In this document: positions 7,984 to 16,840 of the stretch, piece after piece
Numbering within the stretch: the first letter of the stretch is position 1
Layout of the letters: each line of letters begins with the position of its first letter
Source of the DNA: an uncultured Lachnospiraceae bacterium
Lineage (GTDB): Bacteria > Bacillota > Clostridia > Lachnospirales > Lachnospiraceae
Assembly: GCA_947588995.1 (NCBI GenBank)
Contig: CANPZI010000028.1
Span: 1 to 37,108, forward strand
Direction: 5' to 3'
Length of the DNA: 37,108 nucleotides
Notes under the pieces: model-generated
What the model was told of the DNA's origin: nothing
Seen by the model: only the letters and a program-made list of their open reading frames with translations
Database searches by the model: none
Program-made: the position numbers and the translations under genes

Positions 7984-8634
7984 ATGAAGGTAGCCGCCTT
8001 TGCCACAATTAAACTGAATAGTCAGCGGGTTCCACATAAGAATACGCAGCCGATAGGCAGCAAGCCTCTCTGCTATCATATAGTAAACACCGCGTTACAG
8101 GTGAAAAACATAGACAATGTTTATGTATATTGCAGTGATGAAAAGGTAAAGGATTATATTCCACAGGACGCTGAGTTTATCAAAAGGGCAGCGTGGCTTG
8201 ACGGAGATGAAATCAGGGCAAAGGATACCTATACAGCTTTTTTGAATGATGTCGATGCGGATATTTACATAGCTATGTGCACAACATCGCCGTTCACCAG
8301 GAAAGAAACGATAGAAAACGCTTTGGATAAAGTCTTGTATGAGGACTATGATTCCGCTTTTACTGCGAAAAGAATGCAGACGTTTGCCTGGTATCAGGGG
8401 AAACCGATCAATTATGATTTAGACAACGTTCCCAGGACACAGGATATGGAACCGGTGTTTGTAGAGACGAGCGCTTTCTTTATCTTTAAGAGGGAAATAT
8501 GGACAAAGTATGGAAGGCGTATAGGCTTCCATCCATACATACAAGAGGTGGACGAGATGGAGGCTGTTGACATTGATACCATGGAAGATCTGCGGTTTGC
8601 ACAGATCATTGCAGAAAAAGTGCTGCATTTATAG
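7984..8634 (+). CDS. CMP-sugar synthetase (acylneuraminate/Kdo cytidylyltransferase family)
   Basis: A 216-residue cytidylyltransferase. The N-terminal KLNSQRVPHKN (about 10-20) is the CTP-binding loop typical of NeuA/PseF-type enzymes rather than of classical KdsB. TTSPFTR and a C-terminal EAVDIDTMEDL (magnesium and metal-bearing end) complete the family pattern. In this position, after kdsA and kdsC, it probably activates Kdo or a derivative as the CMP-sugar. ATG 7984 was chosen over an in-frame ATG at 7927 because it starts just before the conserved loop and follows GAGGAG. NeuA-type sequence with KdsA-type partners leaves the exact sugar acid open. Confidence 0.82.
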   Translation: MKVAAFATIKLNSQRVPHKNTQPIGSKPLCYHIVNTALQVKNIDNVYVYCSDEKVKDYIPQDAEFIKRAAWLDGDEIRAKDTYTAFLNDVDADIYIAMCTTSPFTRKETIENALDKVLYEDYDSAFTAKRMQTFAWYQGKPINYDLDNVPRTQDMEPVFVETSAFFIFKREIWTKYGRRIGFHPYIQEVDEMEAVDIDTMEDLRFAQIIAEKVLHL

Positions 8635-8648
8635 GAGTGATTAAGGAT

Positions 8649-9800
8649 ATGAGGCTGCGGGATATACTGGATTGGAATGATAAGACCAGAGAATATATAG
8701 ATGAGATGCTTGCTAAGGCTGCCAAATATCGCCAGATCGTTATTTTTGGCGCAGGTATAGGCGGAAAGCAGACTTTTGAACTGTTGGAGCAACACGGCAT
8801 GTCGGATCGCGTAATGGCGTTTAGTGATAACAGTGCAGAGAAGCAGGGGAATGATTATTGCGGAAAGCCAATATTGAGAGCGGCGGATGCGTGCAGGGAC
8901 TATTCTGCGGCGCTGATATTGATATCGAGTACGGCGTTTGACACGATAAAGAGTCAGCTGATGCAATTGGGAGCCCGGGAAGAAGATATTTTCTTCTTCC
9001 AACCGGCAGGGATATCGCTGCAAGAAAATCAGGATAAAACCTTTATAGAAGAGCACCTTGCCAAGTTCGAGAGAGTGTATGAACTTCTGGCAGATGAGGA
9101 ATCGCGCAGCATATACAGTTCGCTGCTGAATTACAGGATAACAAAAGATATAAAATGGCTTGATACTATGCGCCCTATGATCCTTGAGGAAACGGATCAG
9201 TATTTTGATAAAAGACTGTTGAATCATTATGATTTCGACGGAGCATTTGTAGATGCCGGAGCATATACAGGGGATACGCTGGAAAGCTTCAGGCGTAATT
9301 TCCCAGATTGGCGGGGGAAATACTACTGCATCGAAGCGGGCAGGGAAAGCTACAAGATCCTGTGTGATGCAGTACGAAGAACTGACGATAAGATTGAAGT
9401 TATTCCGATAAATAAAGCCGTATGGGACTGCGAGGGCGAATTGTACTTTGACACGGAAAATTACAATAATGGAGCAGGAAGCCGGGTCAGCGACAGCGGT
9501 GAGCGGGTATTATGCTGCTCTATTGACGGAATCTCAGTGAGGGGGGGGGAGATCGGTTTTATCAAGATGGATATTGAAGGGGCGGAAAAGAAAGCGCTGT
9601 TGGGTGCGAAGAACACGATAGTAAAGTGCAAGCCGATTCTGACAGTTTGTATCTATCATAAACCGGAAGATTTTTTTGATATACCATTAGTGTTGGAAGA
9701 AATGGTGTCGGGAGAATATGAGTATTATGTAAGGCAGTACCGTTACGGACAGTCTGAGACGGTATTGTATGCTTTGCCGAAAAGCAGAAAGAAACATTAG
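8649..9800 (+). CDS. FkbM-type methyltransferase with N-terminal Rossmann-like module, contains a G9 tract
   Basis: This 383-residue protein carries the shared module at residues 29-110 (QIVIFGAGIGGKQTF, then FSDNS). A helical linker follows, then an FkbM-family SAM methyltransferase from about 195 (AFVDAGAYTGDT as motif I, then GFIKMDIEGAEKKAL). FkbM enzymes O-methylate sugars and polyketides. ATG 8649 was chosen over GTG 8637 because AGGAG sits 11 bases upstream. Nine Gs at 9541-9549 lie just before the conserved KMDIEGAE block, so any slip removes part of the catalytic domain. The current frame is intact. It is the first gene after the Kdo cassette. Confidence 0.82.
   Translation: MRLRDILDWNDKTREYIDEMLAKAAKYRQIVIFGAGIGGKQTFELLEQHGMSDRVMAFSDNSAEKQGNDYCGKPILRAADACRDYSAALILISSTAFDTIKSQLMQLGAREEDIFFFQPAGISLQENQDKTFIEEHLAKFERVYELLADEESRSIYSSLLNYRITKDIKWLDTMRPMILEETDQYFDKRLLNHYDFDGAFVDAGAYTGDTLESFRRNFPDWRGKYYCIEAGRESYKILCDAVRRTDDKIEVIPINKAVWDCEGELYFDTENYNNGAGSRVSDSGERVLCCSIDGISVRGGEIGFIKMDIEGAEKKALLGAKNTIVKCKPILTVCIYHKPEDFFDIPLVLEEMVSGEYEYYVRQYRYGQSETVLYALPKSRKKH
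9541..9549 (+). repeat. G9 homopolymer, candidate phase-variation tract (FkbM gene)
   Basis: Nine Gs at about codon 298, in frame as Arg-Gly-Gly-Glu, immediately upstream of the FkbM KMDIEGAE motif. Confidence 0.85.
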
Positions 9801-9820
9801 AGAATTCAGGAGGGTTATTT

Positions 9821-10823
9821 ATGGGTGTAAAAGATAAATTGTTAAGTAAAAAGCATGATATGTCGGAGTATAAAATTACACCGGCATTTCCTAAAGTAAT
9901 GAAATTGGATATTTGCAATTCATGCAATTACAGATGTATGTTTTGCCCGCAGGCCAAAAAGGACTACGTTACAGGGTGTATTGATGAAGCATTGGCTTAC
10001 AAATTAATAAAAGAATTTTATGTAGGGGGGGAGAGAAGTCTGCTTAGCTATGCGGGGAGAGCCATTGCTTAATGCTGAGATGGCCAATTATGTCAGATAT
10101 GCTAAAGAGATGGGGTATACATATGTTTTTACGAATACAAATGGATATCTGCTCAATGAAAGCAGATCGCGTGAATTGATAGAAGCAGGTATCGATTCGG
10201 TTAAGATTTCCATTAATTCACATAAAGAATTATATAAAACGATACATGGAGTTGACAGCTACTCAAAGGTACTCAACAATTGCATAAATTTTGATAAAAT
10301 GCGCAAGCAAAGCCACAGAGACATTAAGCTTTATGTGTCTTTTGTTGCGATTAAACAAACACTGCAAGATGTTCCATTGGTAAAAGAAGATTTTGGCGAT
10401 TATGTTGATGAAATCATGGTGATGAATGCGAATAGCCGCGGCGGCAGTATTAGTGAAGTTACGTCTGATATGTATGCGGGCGATGATGAGTATACTTTTG
10501 AATATCCATGTTCACAACTGTTCAATACAATCAATGTAACTGCGGAAGGCTATATGATAGCCTGCTGCCAGGATTTTGACAATTTAATGGTAATTGAAGA
10601 TGTAAACAAAAAAAGTATTATAGATGCGTGGAATGGAGATGCATTCTGCGAACTTAGGCGAAAGTATATGAATGGTGAAATAAGGAACACATTGTGCGCG
10701 AATTGTCTGTCGGGAAATATTGATGGAGTGGAGCCTTTAAGACGTGATGTTTTGACTTATTCCATTAATGAAAACAAAAAAACCGATTTGATAGAAAGAA
10801 TAGAAATGGTAAAGAGAGGGTAG
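9821..10823 (+). pseudogene. Radical SAM/SPASM protein, frameshifted at a G7 tract (probable phase-OFF state)
   Basis: Two overlapping frames make one protein. Bases 9821-10072 (83 residues) hold the start (AGGAGGG site) and the cluster motif CNYRCMFC (C35, C39, C42). Bases 10050-10823 hold RGEPLLNAEM, the rest of the barrel and a cysteine-rich SPASM-like end (CSQLF, ACCQDF, LCANCLSG). The frames meet at seven Gs (10025-10031). With six or nine Gs the sequence reads VGG(G)REVCLAMRGEPLL and gives a continuous 333-334 residue protein. All the other G tracts in the locus are nine, so loss of two Gs is the simplest account. As given, only a non-functional N-terminal peptide would be made. A sequencing error in the homopolymer is the alternative. 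It lacks the Rossmann-like module. Confidence 0.85.
10025..10031 (+). repeat. G7 homopolymer at the frameshift of the radical SAM gene
   Basis: Seven Gs where a multiple of three is needed to keep the frame. The upstream frame ends at 10072 and the downstream frame resumes at GEPLL. This is the only G tract in the locus that is not nine long and the only one that breaks its gene. Confidence 0.88.
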
Positions 10824-10842
10824 TGGGGAGGAGGTTGTATTT

Positions 10843-11727
10843 ATGCAGTGCAAATTGTGTGGTAGTGATGATGTAGTTATTATATATGATGGGAAAATCA
10901 GAGATGGGCGGGTTGGAAATTATACCTCTCAAAATGTTCCCATGTATCGATGCCGGAGGTGTAAAACGATATGGCATAATTTCGCGAAGAGCGATTTGAA
11001 GCACTTTTATCAGAGCGATGAGTATCGCCAAGCTCTGGAGGGTACTGCGGATATCAAGGCGTTTTATCGTACACATGACGCAGAGAGTTTTGATAAATTT
11101 AGCTATACGGGAACCGCTTGCTTTCGGGATAAAGTAGTAGCAGATATCGGTGCGGGGGGGGGCGCATTCTTAGATTATATCAATACTGTGGCAAGAGAAG
11201 TTGTCGCGATAGAACCTACGGAAGTGTATAGAAATGCAATGGCGCAGAAAGGCTATAGAACGTATGCGTATGCGCAGGATGCATTACAGGATTGGAAAGG
11301 GAAAATAGATGTCATAGTTTCTTATGATGTTATTGAGCATGTGGAAGAGCCGATTGCGTTTATTCAAGAGGCATATGAACTTTTAAGTGATAAAGGGATT
11401 GCCTATATTGGGACGCCTACGGACGCACCGGTTATGAGGGAACTTTTGGGAGAGGTGTATACAAGCTTTTTGTTTAGCACCCAGCATCCATGGGTGCTGA
11501 GCGAAGACAGTTTCCGATACATAGCCGATTGCTGCCATATTAGCGATTATAGCTGCAAATTTTATCAAAGGTACGGATTAGGTAATTTTATCAACTGGCT
11601 TATTCAAAAAAAACCAGGGCAGCACTGTTCATACGATTTCGTTACCGACAGTATGGATAAACTATGGAAAAGCGAACTGGAAGCACAAAAATTATCAGAC
11701 TATATTGTGTTTGAGTTTGGCAAATGA
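10843..11727 (+). CDS. Class I SAM methyltransferase with N-terminal CxxC zinc-ribbon-like segment, G9 tract in the SAM-binding motif
   Basis: This 294-residue protein starts with two Cys pairs (C3/C6 and C37/C40) that look like a zinc ribbon, as in NovU/TylC3-type sugar C-methyltransferases. Motif I (VADIGAGGGAF, about residues 99-109) and a later VSYDVIEHVEEP block define the SAM fold. The nine Gs at 11154-11162 encode the glycine-rich SAM loop itself, so slippage would destroy cofactor binding and frame together. The strong GGGAGGAGG site lies just upstream of ATG 10843. It has no Rossmann-like module, unlike most neighbours. C- or O-methylation of a sugar is likely; the exact substrate is unknown. 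Confidence 0.82.
   Translation: MQCKLCGSDDVVIIYDGKIRDGRVGNYTSQNVPMYRCRRCKTIWHNFAKSDLKHFYQSDEYRQALEGTADIKAFYRTHDAESFDKFSYTGTACFRDKVVADIGAGGGAFLDYINTVAREVVAIEPTEVYRNAMAQKGYRTYAYAQDALQDWKGKIDVIVSYDVIEHVEEPIAFIQEAYELLSDKGIAYIGTPTDAPVMRELLGEVYTSFLFSTQHPWVLSEDSFRYIADCCHISDYSCKFYQRYGLGNFINWLIQKKPGQHCSYDFVTDSMDKLWKSELEAQKLSDYIVFEFGK
11154..11162 (+). repeat. G9 homopolymer, candidate phase-variation tract in a SAM-binding loop
   Basis: Nine Gs at about codons 104-107 encode the Gly-Gly-Gly of methyltransferase motif I. Here the contingency tract and the catalytic motif are the same bases. Confidence 0.87.
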
Positions 11728-11765
11728 GAAAGATTTATTCGAATTATTAAAAAGGAGAAAGTGTA

Positions 11766-13001
11766 ATGTCGGTATCAGTTGTAGTTCCAGTGTATAATGT
11801 GAAAAATTATCTTCCAGCATGCATCGACAGTATTTTAGACCAGACATATAAAGAGATAGAAGTGATTCTTGTAGATGATGGATCAACAGATGGTTCAGAA
11901 GAGATATGTGATGAGTATGCCCAAAAAGATAAGAGAGTCCATGTGATACATAAAGCTAATGGAGGACAAGTAGAGGCTAGAAAAGCCGGAATCAATGTGG
12001 CAGGTAATGATTATATTGTCTGCATAGACGCAGATGATTGGATTGAAAATGTGATGCTTGAATCATTAATGAAGACGGCAGAAGCTGAGAATGCGGATAT
12101 TATTACGTCGGGATATATTATTGACTATGGATATGGCTATGGTAATAGAGCTATGACCGATGGTATTCCGGAGGGAGTGTATGCAGATGATGTGCAAAAA
12201 GAGTTTTTATATAGCCACATGATGATTGAAAGTAAAACACACCATGCAGGTATAATGTGTGGGATGTGCGCCAAAATTATGAGGACAGATCTTGTTAGAG
12301 AAACGATAAACTGTCAGTATGAGGACATTAAATATGCGGAAGATGGAAGTTTGGGATATGTCTGTCTATTAAATGCAAAGAAAATAGTGATTACACATAG
12401 AGCTTATTATCATTATATGCAAAGAGATGATTCAGTCATGCATAGTGCGGATTATAACTTTTTGTCCAGTGTAAGCAGACTGTATGCATATTTGAGCAAT
12501 GAAATGAAAAATAGCCGCTGGTATTATTTGGTGAGAGATCAAATTGAAATTTTTATAACCAGAATGACGCTTAAAGGAATAAATCGTAATATGGGAATTC
12601 GATGGGAAAATACAATACCCTATTATTTTGCGGATGAATCTCTATTCCCTGCAAAATCTAAAATAGTATTATATGGAGCAGGAGAAGTGGGGCAGTCCTA
12701 TTATAAACAGATTAAGTATACTGTAAATTGGGAAGTTGTGGCATGGGTTGATCAAAATTATTTGAAATATCAGGCACTGGGAATGGATGTAATTGGAATT
12801 AGAGAATTGCAAAATGTTGACTATGACTATATTTTGTTGGCGCTTATTAATAAAAATATGGCTGAAGAAATTAAAAATAGTCTGCACAATATGGGAATTG
12901 CATCTGCCAAAATCGTATGGATAGAACCGCAAACTATTATAGATAGATATATAGCCGTTTATGACAGATCTTCTCCTAAAGAGAAAGAGATTATTACATA
13001 A
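11766..13001 (+). CDS. GT2 glycosyltransferase with C-terminal Rossmann-like module
   Basis: A 411-residue protein. Residues 1-230 form a GT-A fold family 2 transferase (VVPVYNVKNYL at the start, VDDGSTDGS near 37-45, the metal/nucleotide motif DADD at 88-91). From about residue 299 comes the shared module (KIVLYGAGEVGQSYY, then WVDQN, then YDYILLAL). GT2 enzymes transfer a sugar from a nucleotide donor at the cytoplasmic face. There is no membrane helix. The start follows AAAGGAGAAAG. Composition is AT-rich compared with the Kdo cassette. Donor and acceptor cannot be assigned. Confidence 0.85.
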   Translation: MSVSVVVPVYNVKNYLPACIDSILDQTYKEIEVILVDDGSTDGSEEICDEYAQKDKRVHVIHKANGGQVEARKAGINVAGNDYIVCIDADDWIENVMLESLMKTAEAENADIITSGYIIDYGYGYGNRAMTDGIPEGVYADDVQKEFLYSHMMIESKTHHAGIMCGMCAKIMRTDLVRETINCQYEDIKYAEDGSLGYVCLLNAKKIVITHRAYYHYMQRDDSVMHSADYNFLSSVSRLYAYLSNEMKNSRWYYLVRDQIEIFITRMTLKGINRNMGIRWENTIPYYFADESLFPAKSKIVLYGAGEVGQSYYKQIKYTVNWEVVAWVDQNYLKYQALGMDVIGIRELQNVDYDYILLALINKNMAEEIKNSLHNMGIASAKIVWIEPQTIIDRYIAVYDRSSPKEKEIIT

Positions 13002-13098
13002 GTTGATTTTTATCGTCACCATGAAAATGTGTTATGAGAATCAGCATATTCGATGTTGATAGCAGATATTAACATACCGGGTGGGAGGAAATAATAGA

Positions 13099-14172
13099 AT
13101 GAAAGTTTTTATATGGGGAACGGGAAATATTGCATTGAGATATTTGCAACAGGGTGAAGTTAAAGCGGAGGATATAATTGGATTTATAGAAACCCAAAAG
13201 AGCAAAGATATATTTTATGGGAAAAAGGTATATGAGCCAAATGAAATTGCAAAAATGCATACCTATGATTACATTATCGTATGTCTCTATTATTATAGCA
13301 GAGAAATATATGATATATGCCTTAAACTGGATATTGATGTAGATAAGCTGATACTGGCAGATGCTTGGGAATGGATTGATGGAAGCAATATGAAAAAGAG
13401 CTTAAATAGTTGTTGCAGAAAGATCACGGAAAATTGCGCGGATGCGGAACGGTTATTTCCGGTATTTTATCAGTTGTTTGTGAATGAACGTGATATTCAG
13501 GCACGGCGTTATATTGCTGTTTCGAGAAACGGTTATGACCTTCAGGAAAAAGATGCATTAATTTGGCAGAAAGATTTTGAAAGCAAGGAATATCAGACGG
13601 ATTATTTCAGATATCGAACTTTTGAACTGGTGGCAAATGAAATAATAAGGCAAAAAATAGAGGGCGCCGTAGCAGAAGTGGGTGTTTTTAAGGGAGCATT
13701 TGCAAAAATGATTAATGCTAAGTTCCCGAAGAAAAAATTGTATTTATTTGATACATTTGAATCATTTGATGTGGATGAGTTTAAGCAGGAACTGACCTTA
13801 GGCAGATGTCCGGAAAGTTTTTTTGAAACTTTTAAAAACACAAGCGTGGAGAGTGTGTTGTCTATTATGCCATATCGTGAAAAATGTATTGTAAGGCAAG
13901 GATTATTCCCGAATACGGCTGAGGGAATGGAAAATGAAAAGTATGCGTTTGTATCCATTGATGTAGATTTTGAAAAATCTGTACTGGAAGCATTACGTTA
14001 TTTTTACCCGCGCTTAAATCACGGAGGAGTAATTTTTATTCATGATTATAATAACAGGTTTTTGGAGGGGGTAAAAAAGGCAGTGGCAACGTACGAAGAA
14101 GAGTACGTGGGGGGGGGTATATTGAAAATTCCGCTTGCGGATGAAGGGGGAACCGTAGTGATAGTTAAATGA
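13099..14172 (+). CDS. TylF/MycF-family O-methyltransferase with N-terminal Rossmann-like module, contains a G9 tract
   Basis: The 357-residue protein begins with the module (MKVFIWGTGNIALRYL, then FIETQ). After a linker, from about residue 188, follows a TylF-type (macrocin O-methyltransferase) domain with AEVGVFKGAFA (motif I), LYLFDTFESF, SIDVDFEKSVLEAL and GGVIFIHDYNN. Such enzymes O-methylate deoxysugars in a metal-dependent way. The start follows GGGAGGA at 13084. Nine Gs at 14109-14117 lie near the C-terminus (YVGGGILKIP), so a slip would replace only the last 20 or so residues. A closely related gene lies at 20511-21350. Confidence 0.85.
   Translation: MKVFIWGTGNIALRYLQQGEVKAEDIIGFIETQKSKDIFYGKKVYEPNEIAKMHTYDYIIVCLYYYSREIYDICLKLDIDVDKLILADAWEWIDGSNMKKSLNSCCRKITENCADAERLFPVFYQLFVNERDIQARRYIAVSRNGYDLQEKDALIWQKDFESKEYQTDYFRYRTFELVANEIIRQKIEGAVAEVGVFKGAFAKMINAKFPKKKLYLFDTFESFDVDEFKQELTLGRCPESFFETFKNTSVESVLSIMPYREKCIVRQGLFPNTAEGMENEKYAFVSIDVDFEKSVLEALRYFYPRLNHGGVIFIHDYNNRFLEGVKKAVATYEEEYVGGGILKIPLADEGGTVVIVK
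14109..14117 (+). repeat. G9 homopolymer, candidate phase-variation tract (first TylF gene)
   Basis: Nine Gs at about codon 338, in frame as Val-Gly-Gly-Gly. The tract sits unusually late in the gene. Confidence 0.83.
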
Positions 14173-14247
14173 GAAAGAATAGGGTAAATCAGTCATATAA
14201 GCTTATGTTGAGAAAAGAGAGATAAATCGTAATCGTAGGGGAGAGGT

Positions 14248-15351
14248 ATGCAGCTGGTAAACGGAACAATAGATCAATTCTGTGAAGTGATCAAAAATAA
14301 GAAGCTTATCTGTATCGGTTCGGGAAAGGTGTTGCGATATTTTGCGGAAGTTTTTGAATCCAGCGGTGTAGTCTCACAGATCAGTTATATTGCGGATAAT
14401 GATGTCGGTAAAGTAGGAAGGGAATGGAAATATAAGAATCATACGATCCCGATTATCAGCGTGGAACAGGCGGTACACATCAATGATATTATGATTTTGA
14501 TTTCCTGCGCCGATGTGGCATCGATCCTAGAACAGCTTGATCAATATGAGCAATTAAAAAACACGGTTTGCTATGTTGCAAATTATATTAGGAGCGAGAC
14601 AAATCTGCGTGATGAAGAAAGGCGGTGGTATCCCGATTGCTATAGAATTACAAGTGAGCCGCTCATTCCAAAGAAAATTCATTATTGCTGGTTTGGCGGC
14701 AAGCCGATTCCGGATAGGAATCTGCAATGGATGGAGAGCTGGAAGAAATATTGCCCGGATTATGAAATAATCAGGTGGGATGAGAATAATTATGATGTGA
14801 CTAAAAATCAATATATGCATGAGGCATATCGAGCTGCAAAGTGGGGATTTGTTCCGGATTATGCGAGATTGGATATTATATACAATGAGGGAGGCATTTA
14901 TCTGGACACAGATGTGGAAATTATACGTAATATTGACGATTTGCTCTATCAAAAGGCTTTTATGGGGATAGACAGCAGCACACTGATTTCTTTAGGTCTT
15001 GGTTTTGGAGCAGTCGTTCATCATCCACTTATTAAAGAACTGCTTGAAGAGTATAGAGACAGAAAATTTATAAGGAATGACGGCAGTTATGACTTAACAT
15101 CATGCCCTTCGCTGCAAAAAGAAATTTTTCATAATAAAGGGTATATTAACAACGGAAATTATCAAATTATTGATGATGTAACCGTATATCCCGAAAAAGT
15201 TTTATCCGGGAAGTGCAATTTGACAGGACGGGTAAGACCAACGGGGCATACCTTTATGATACATCACTATGACGGTTCGTGGGCACCGAAAGAAATGAAG
15301 AACAGAAAAGTAACAGAGCAAAAGTTGTTTGGTGAAAAATTTGCAGAATAG
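14248..15351 (+). CDS. GT32 (OCH1/DXD-type) glycosyltransferase with N-terminal Rossmann-like module
   Basis: The 367-residue protein opens with the module (KLICIGSGKVLRYFAEVF at about 18-35, then IADNDVG). From about residue 138 it is a family 32 glycosyltransferase: IPKKIHYCWFGGKPIP, AKWGFVPDYARLDII, GGIYLDTDVEI with the DTD metal motif at 220-222, and a late HHYDGSW. GT32 enzymes usually transfer mannose, galactose or related sugars. A strong GGGGAGAGG site precedes ATG 14248. No G tract occurs. The next gene starts 88 bases later. Confidence 0.87.
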   Translation: MQLVNGTIDQFCEVIKNKKLICIGSGKVLRYFAEVFESSGVVSQISYIADNDVGKVGREWKYKNHTIPIISVEQAVHINDIMILISCADVASILEQLDQYEQLKNTVCYVANYIRSETNLRDEERRWYPDCYRITSEPLIPKKIHYCWFGGKPIPDRNLQWMESWKKYCPDYEIIRWDENNYDVTKNQYMHEAYRAAKWGFVPDYARLDIIYNEGGIYLDTDVEIIRNIDDLLYQKAFMGIDSSTLISLGLGFGAVVHHPLIKELLEEYRDRKFIRNDGSYDLTSCPSLQKEIFHNKGYINNGNYQIIDDVTVYPEKVLSGKCNLTGRVRPTGHTFMIHHYDGSWAPKEMKNRKVTEQKLFGEKFAE

Positions 15352-15439
15352 AGACGGAAAATTATATAACTTTAATTTTCTGGAGCAAGCATGATATATA
15401 CGGTGTAGATATATTAATAAGCCGCGGGAAGGAGTGCTC

Positions 15440-16840
15440 ATGCATAGTGAAGTGAAAGAATTCCAAGCGTTGGTATCAGTTATATGCCCAACATATAATG
15501 AAAGTGGTTTTTTTGAATTGGCATATAAAAGTATTGTAAGTCAGACATATCCTGATATTGAATTTATTATTATAGACAGCTCTACGAATGATTATGTAAG
15601 AAATGTCATTGACTTATCGGATGGGAGGATTCGTTATTATTGGCGGGAAAAGCGAGGAATTGCTGATGCATTAAATTATGGCATAGAGCAGGCGAGGGGA
15701 AGTTTTATTGCCAGAATGGATGCGGATGACATTTCTATGGAAGAGCGTATTGAAAAGCAAGTTGCTTTTTTGAATGAGCATCCGGATATTATGATGGTAG
15801 GGACGCAGGGGATAAATATTGATCAAAACGGAAAGGTATGTGGATTTTCCGCCTGTCCAATAAACGATGGGGATATAAAAGCTGGATTATTGTTTTCCAA
15901 TAGCTTTTACCATCCTACAGTTATGTTTCGGCGGTTGGTATTTGATGAAAATATGCGTTATGACAGTGGATTTATGGCGGAAGACTATGATTTGTGGACA
16001 AGATTGGCATTAAAATATACGTTAGCAAATCTTTCGGAAAGATTAATATATTATCGCATACATGGAGAAAACGCAAGTTTAAGGCTACATCATGAGGTAT
16101 CTATGTCTGCTTCGCGCAGTGCCATCAGATATATTGAAAATTTTTTCGGCTTAAATTTGGCAAATTATGATATTGATGACGTCTGTAAGTTTAAAACAGA
16201 ATTTGAGCATTATCATAATCCGGCCAGATACATCGCTAGACAGATAGGTTTAATGTATGAAATATGGGACGCGAATTTTAAAAAGAAGCTAATAAATGAA
16301 ACAAGTTTATTGAAAGTATTAAATCAGCGTTGGCGGTGGGCGCTTACTATATTGGGTGCCATTGAAAACATAAACAAATATAGTAGGATTAATTTTGACA
16401 TTTCGACAGTTGAATCAGATAGTGAAGAACTGTTCTTACATGCGTTAAGCAGAAAATACGATTGTGAATTAAAAGATATTTCGATTAGTATCCGAAACGA
16501 TTTAGAAGTTTTAGTGCAGGATTATCAAAAGTTTTTAAGGGAGAAGAAAAATATTGTTGTATACGGCCTTGGTCGGCGTGGGAGGCGTTTTCTGGAACAA
16601 CTGCATGAGAAGAGGGAAAGAGGAGAATGTGGTTGGGAATTGGCTGCCGTCTCGGATAAAAGGATCGAGGGAATAGAGTTTGAAAATATATTCTATCAAA
16701 CGACGGATATTTCGGAGCTAAATCGCACAGTGGCAGACTATATTGTAATCTCCCCTCGTGACTACGGACAGATCGCCATAGAACTTTCAGGATATGGCAT
16801 TGCCGAGAGCAGAATGCTTACGGCGAATATGCTTATATAG
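15440..16840 (+). CDS. GT2 glycosyltransferase with C-terminal Rossmann-like module, tail altered at a recombination junction
   Basis: A 466-residue protein with an N-terminal GT2 domain (VICPTYNESGF at about 14-24, FIIIDSSTND, DADD at 94-97, AEDYDLWTRLALKY). A roughly 130-residue helical middle follows, then the shared module (NIVVYGLGRRGRRFLEQL, VSDKR, DYIVISPRDY). The last few residues (about LTANMLI) are encoded by bases that, in another frame, read as the DegT-type sequence EYAYIAEKC. The natural C-terminus therefore seems to have been replaced when the two genes were joined. ATG 15440 (after GGGAAGGAG) was chosen over GTG 15434. Confidence 0.83.
   Translation: MHSEVKEFQALVSVICPTYNESGFFELAYKSIVSQTYPDIEFIIIDSSTNDYVRNVIDLSDGRIRYYWREKRGIADALNYGIEQARGSFIARMDADDISMEERIEKQVAFLNEHPDIMMVGTQGINIDQNGKVCGFSACPINDGDIKAGLLFSNSFYHPTVMFRRLVFDENMRYDSGFMAEDYDLWTRLALKYTLANLSERLIYYRIHGENASLRLHHEVSMSASRSAIRYIENFFGLNLANYDIDDVCKFKTEFEHYHNPARYIARQIGLMYEIWDANFKKKLINETSLLKVLNQRWRWALTILGAIENINKYSRINFDISTVESDSEELFLHALSRKYDCELKDISISIRNDLEVLVQDYQKFLREKKNIVVYGLGRRGRRFLEQLHEKRERGECGWELAAVSDKRIEGIEFENIFYQTTDISELNRTVADYIVISPRDYGQIAIELSGYGIAESRMLTANMLI

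Noticed and set aside
8412..9227. 271-codon open frame on the - strand across the cytidylyltransferase and FkbM genes
   Set aside because: It spans the junction of two clear + strand genes, and its translation shows no family features.
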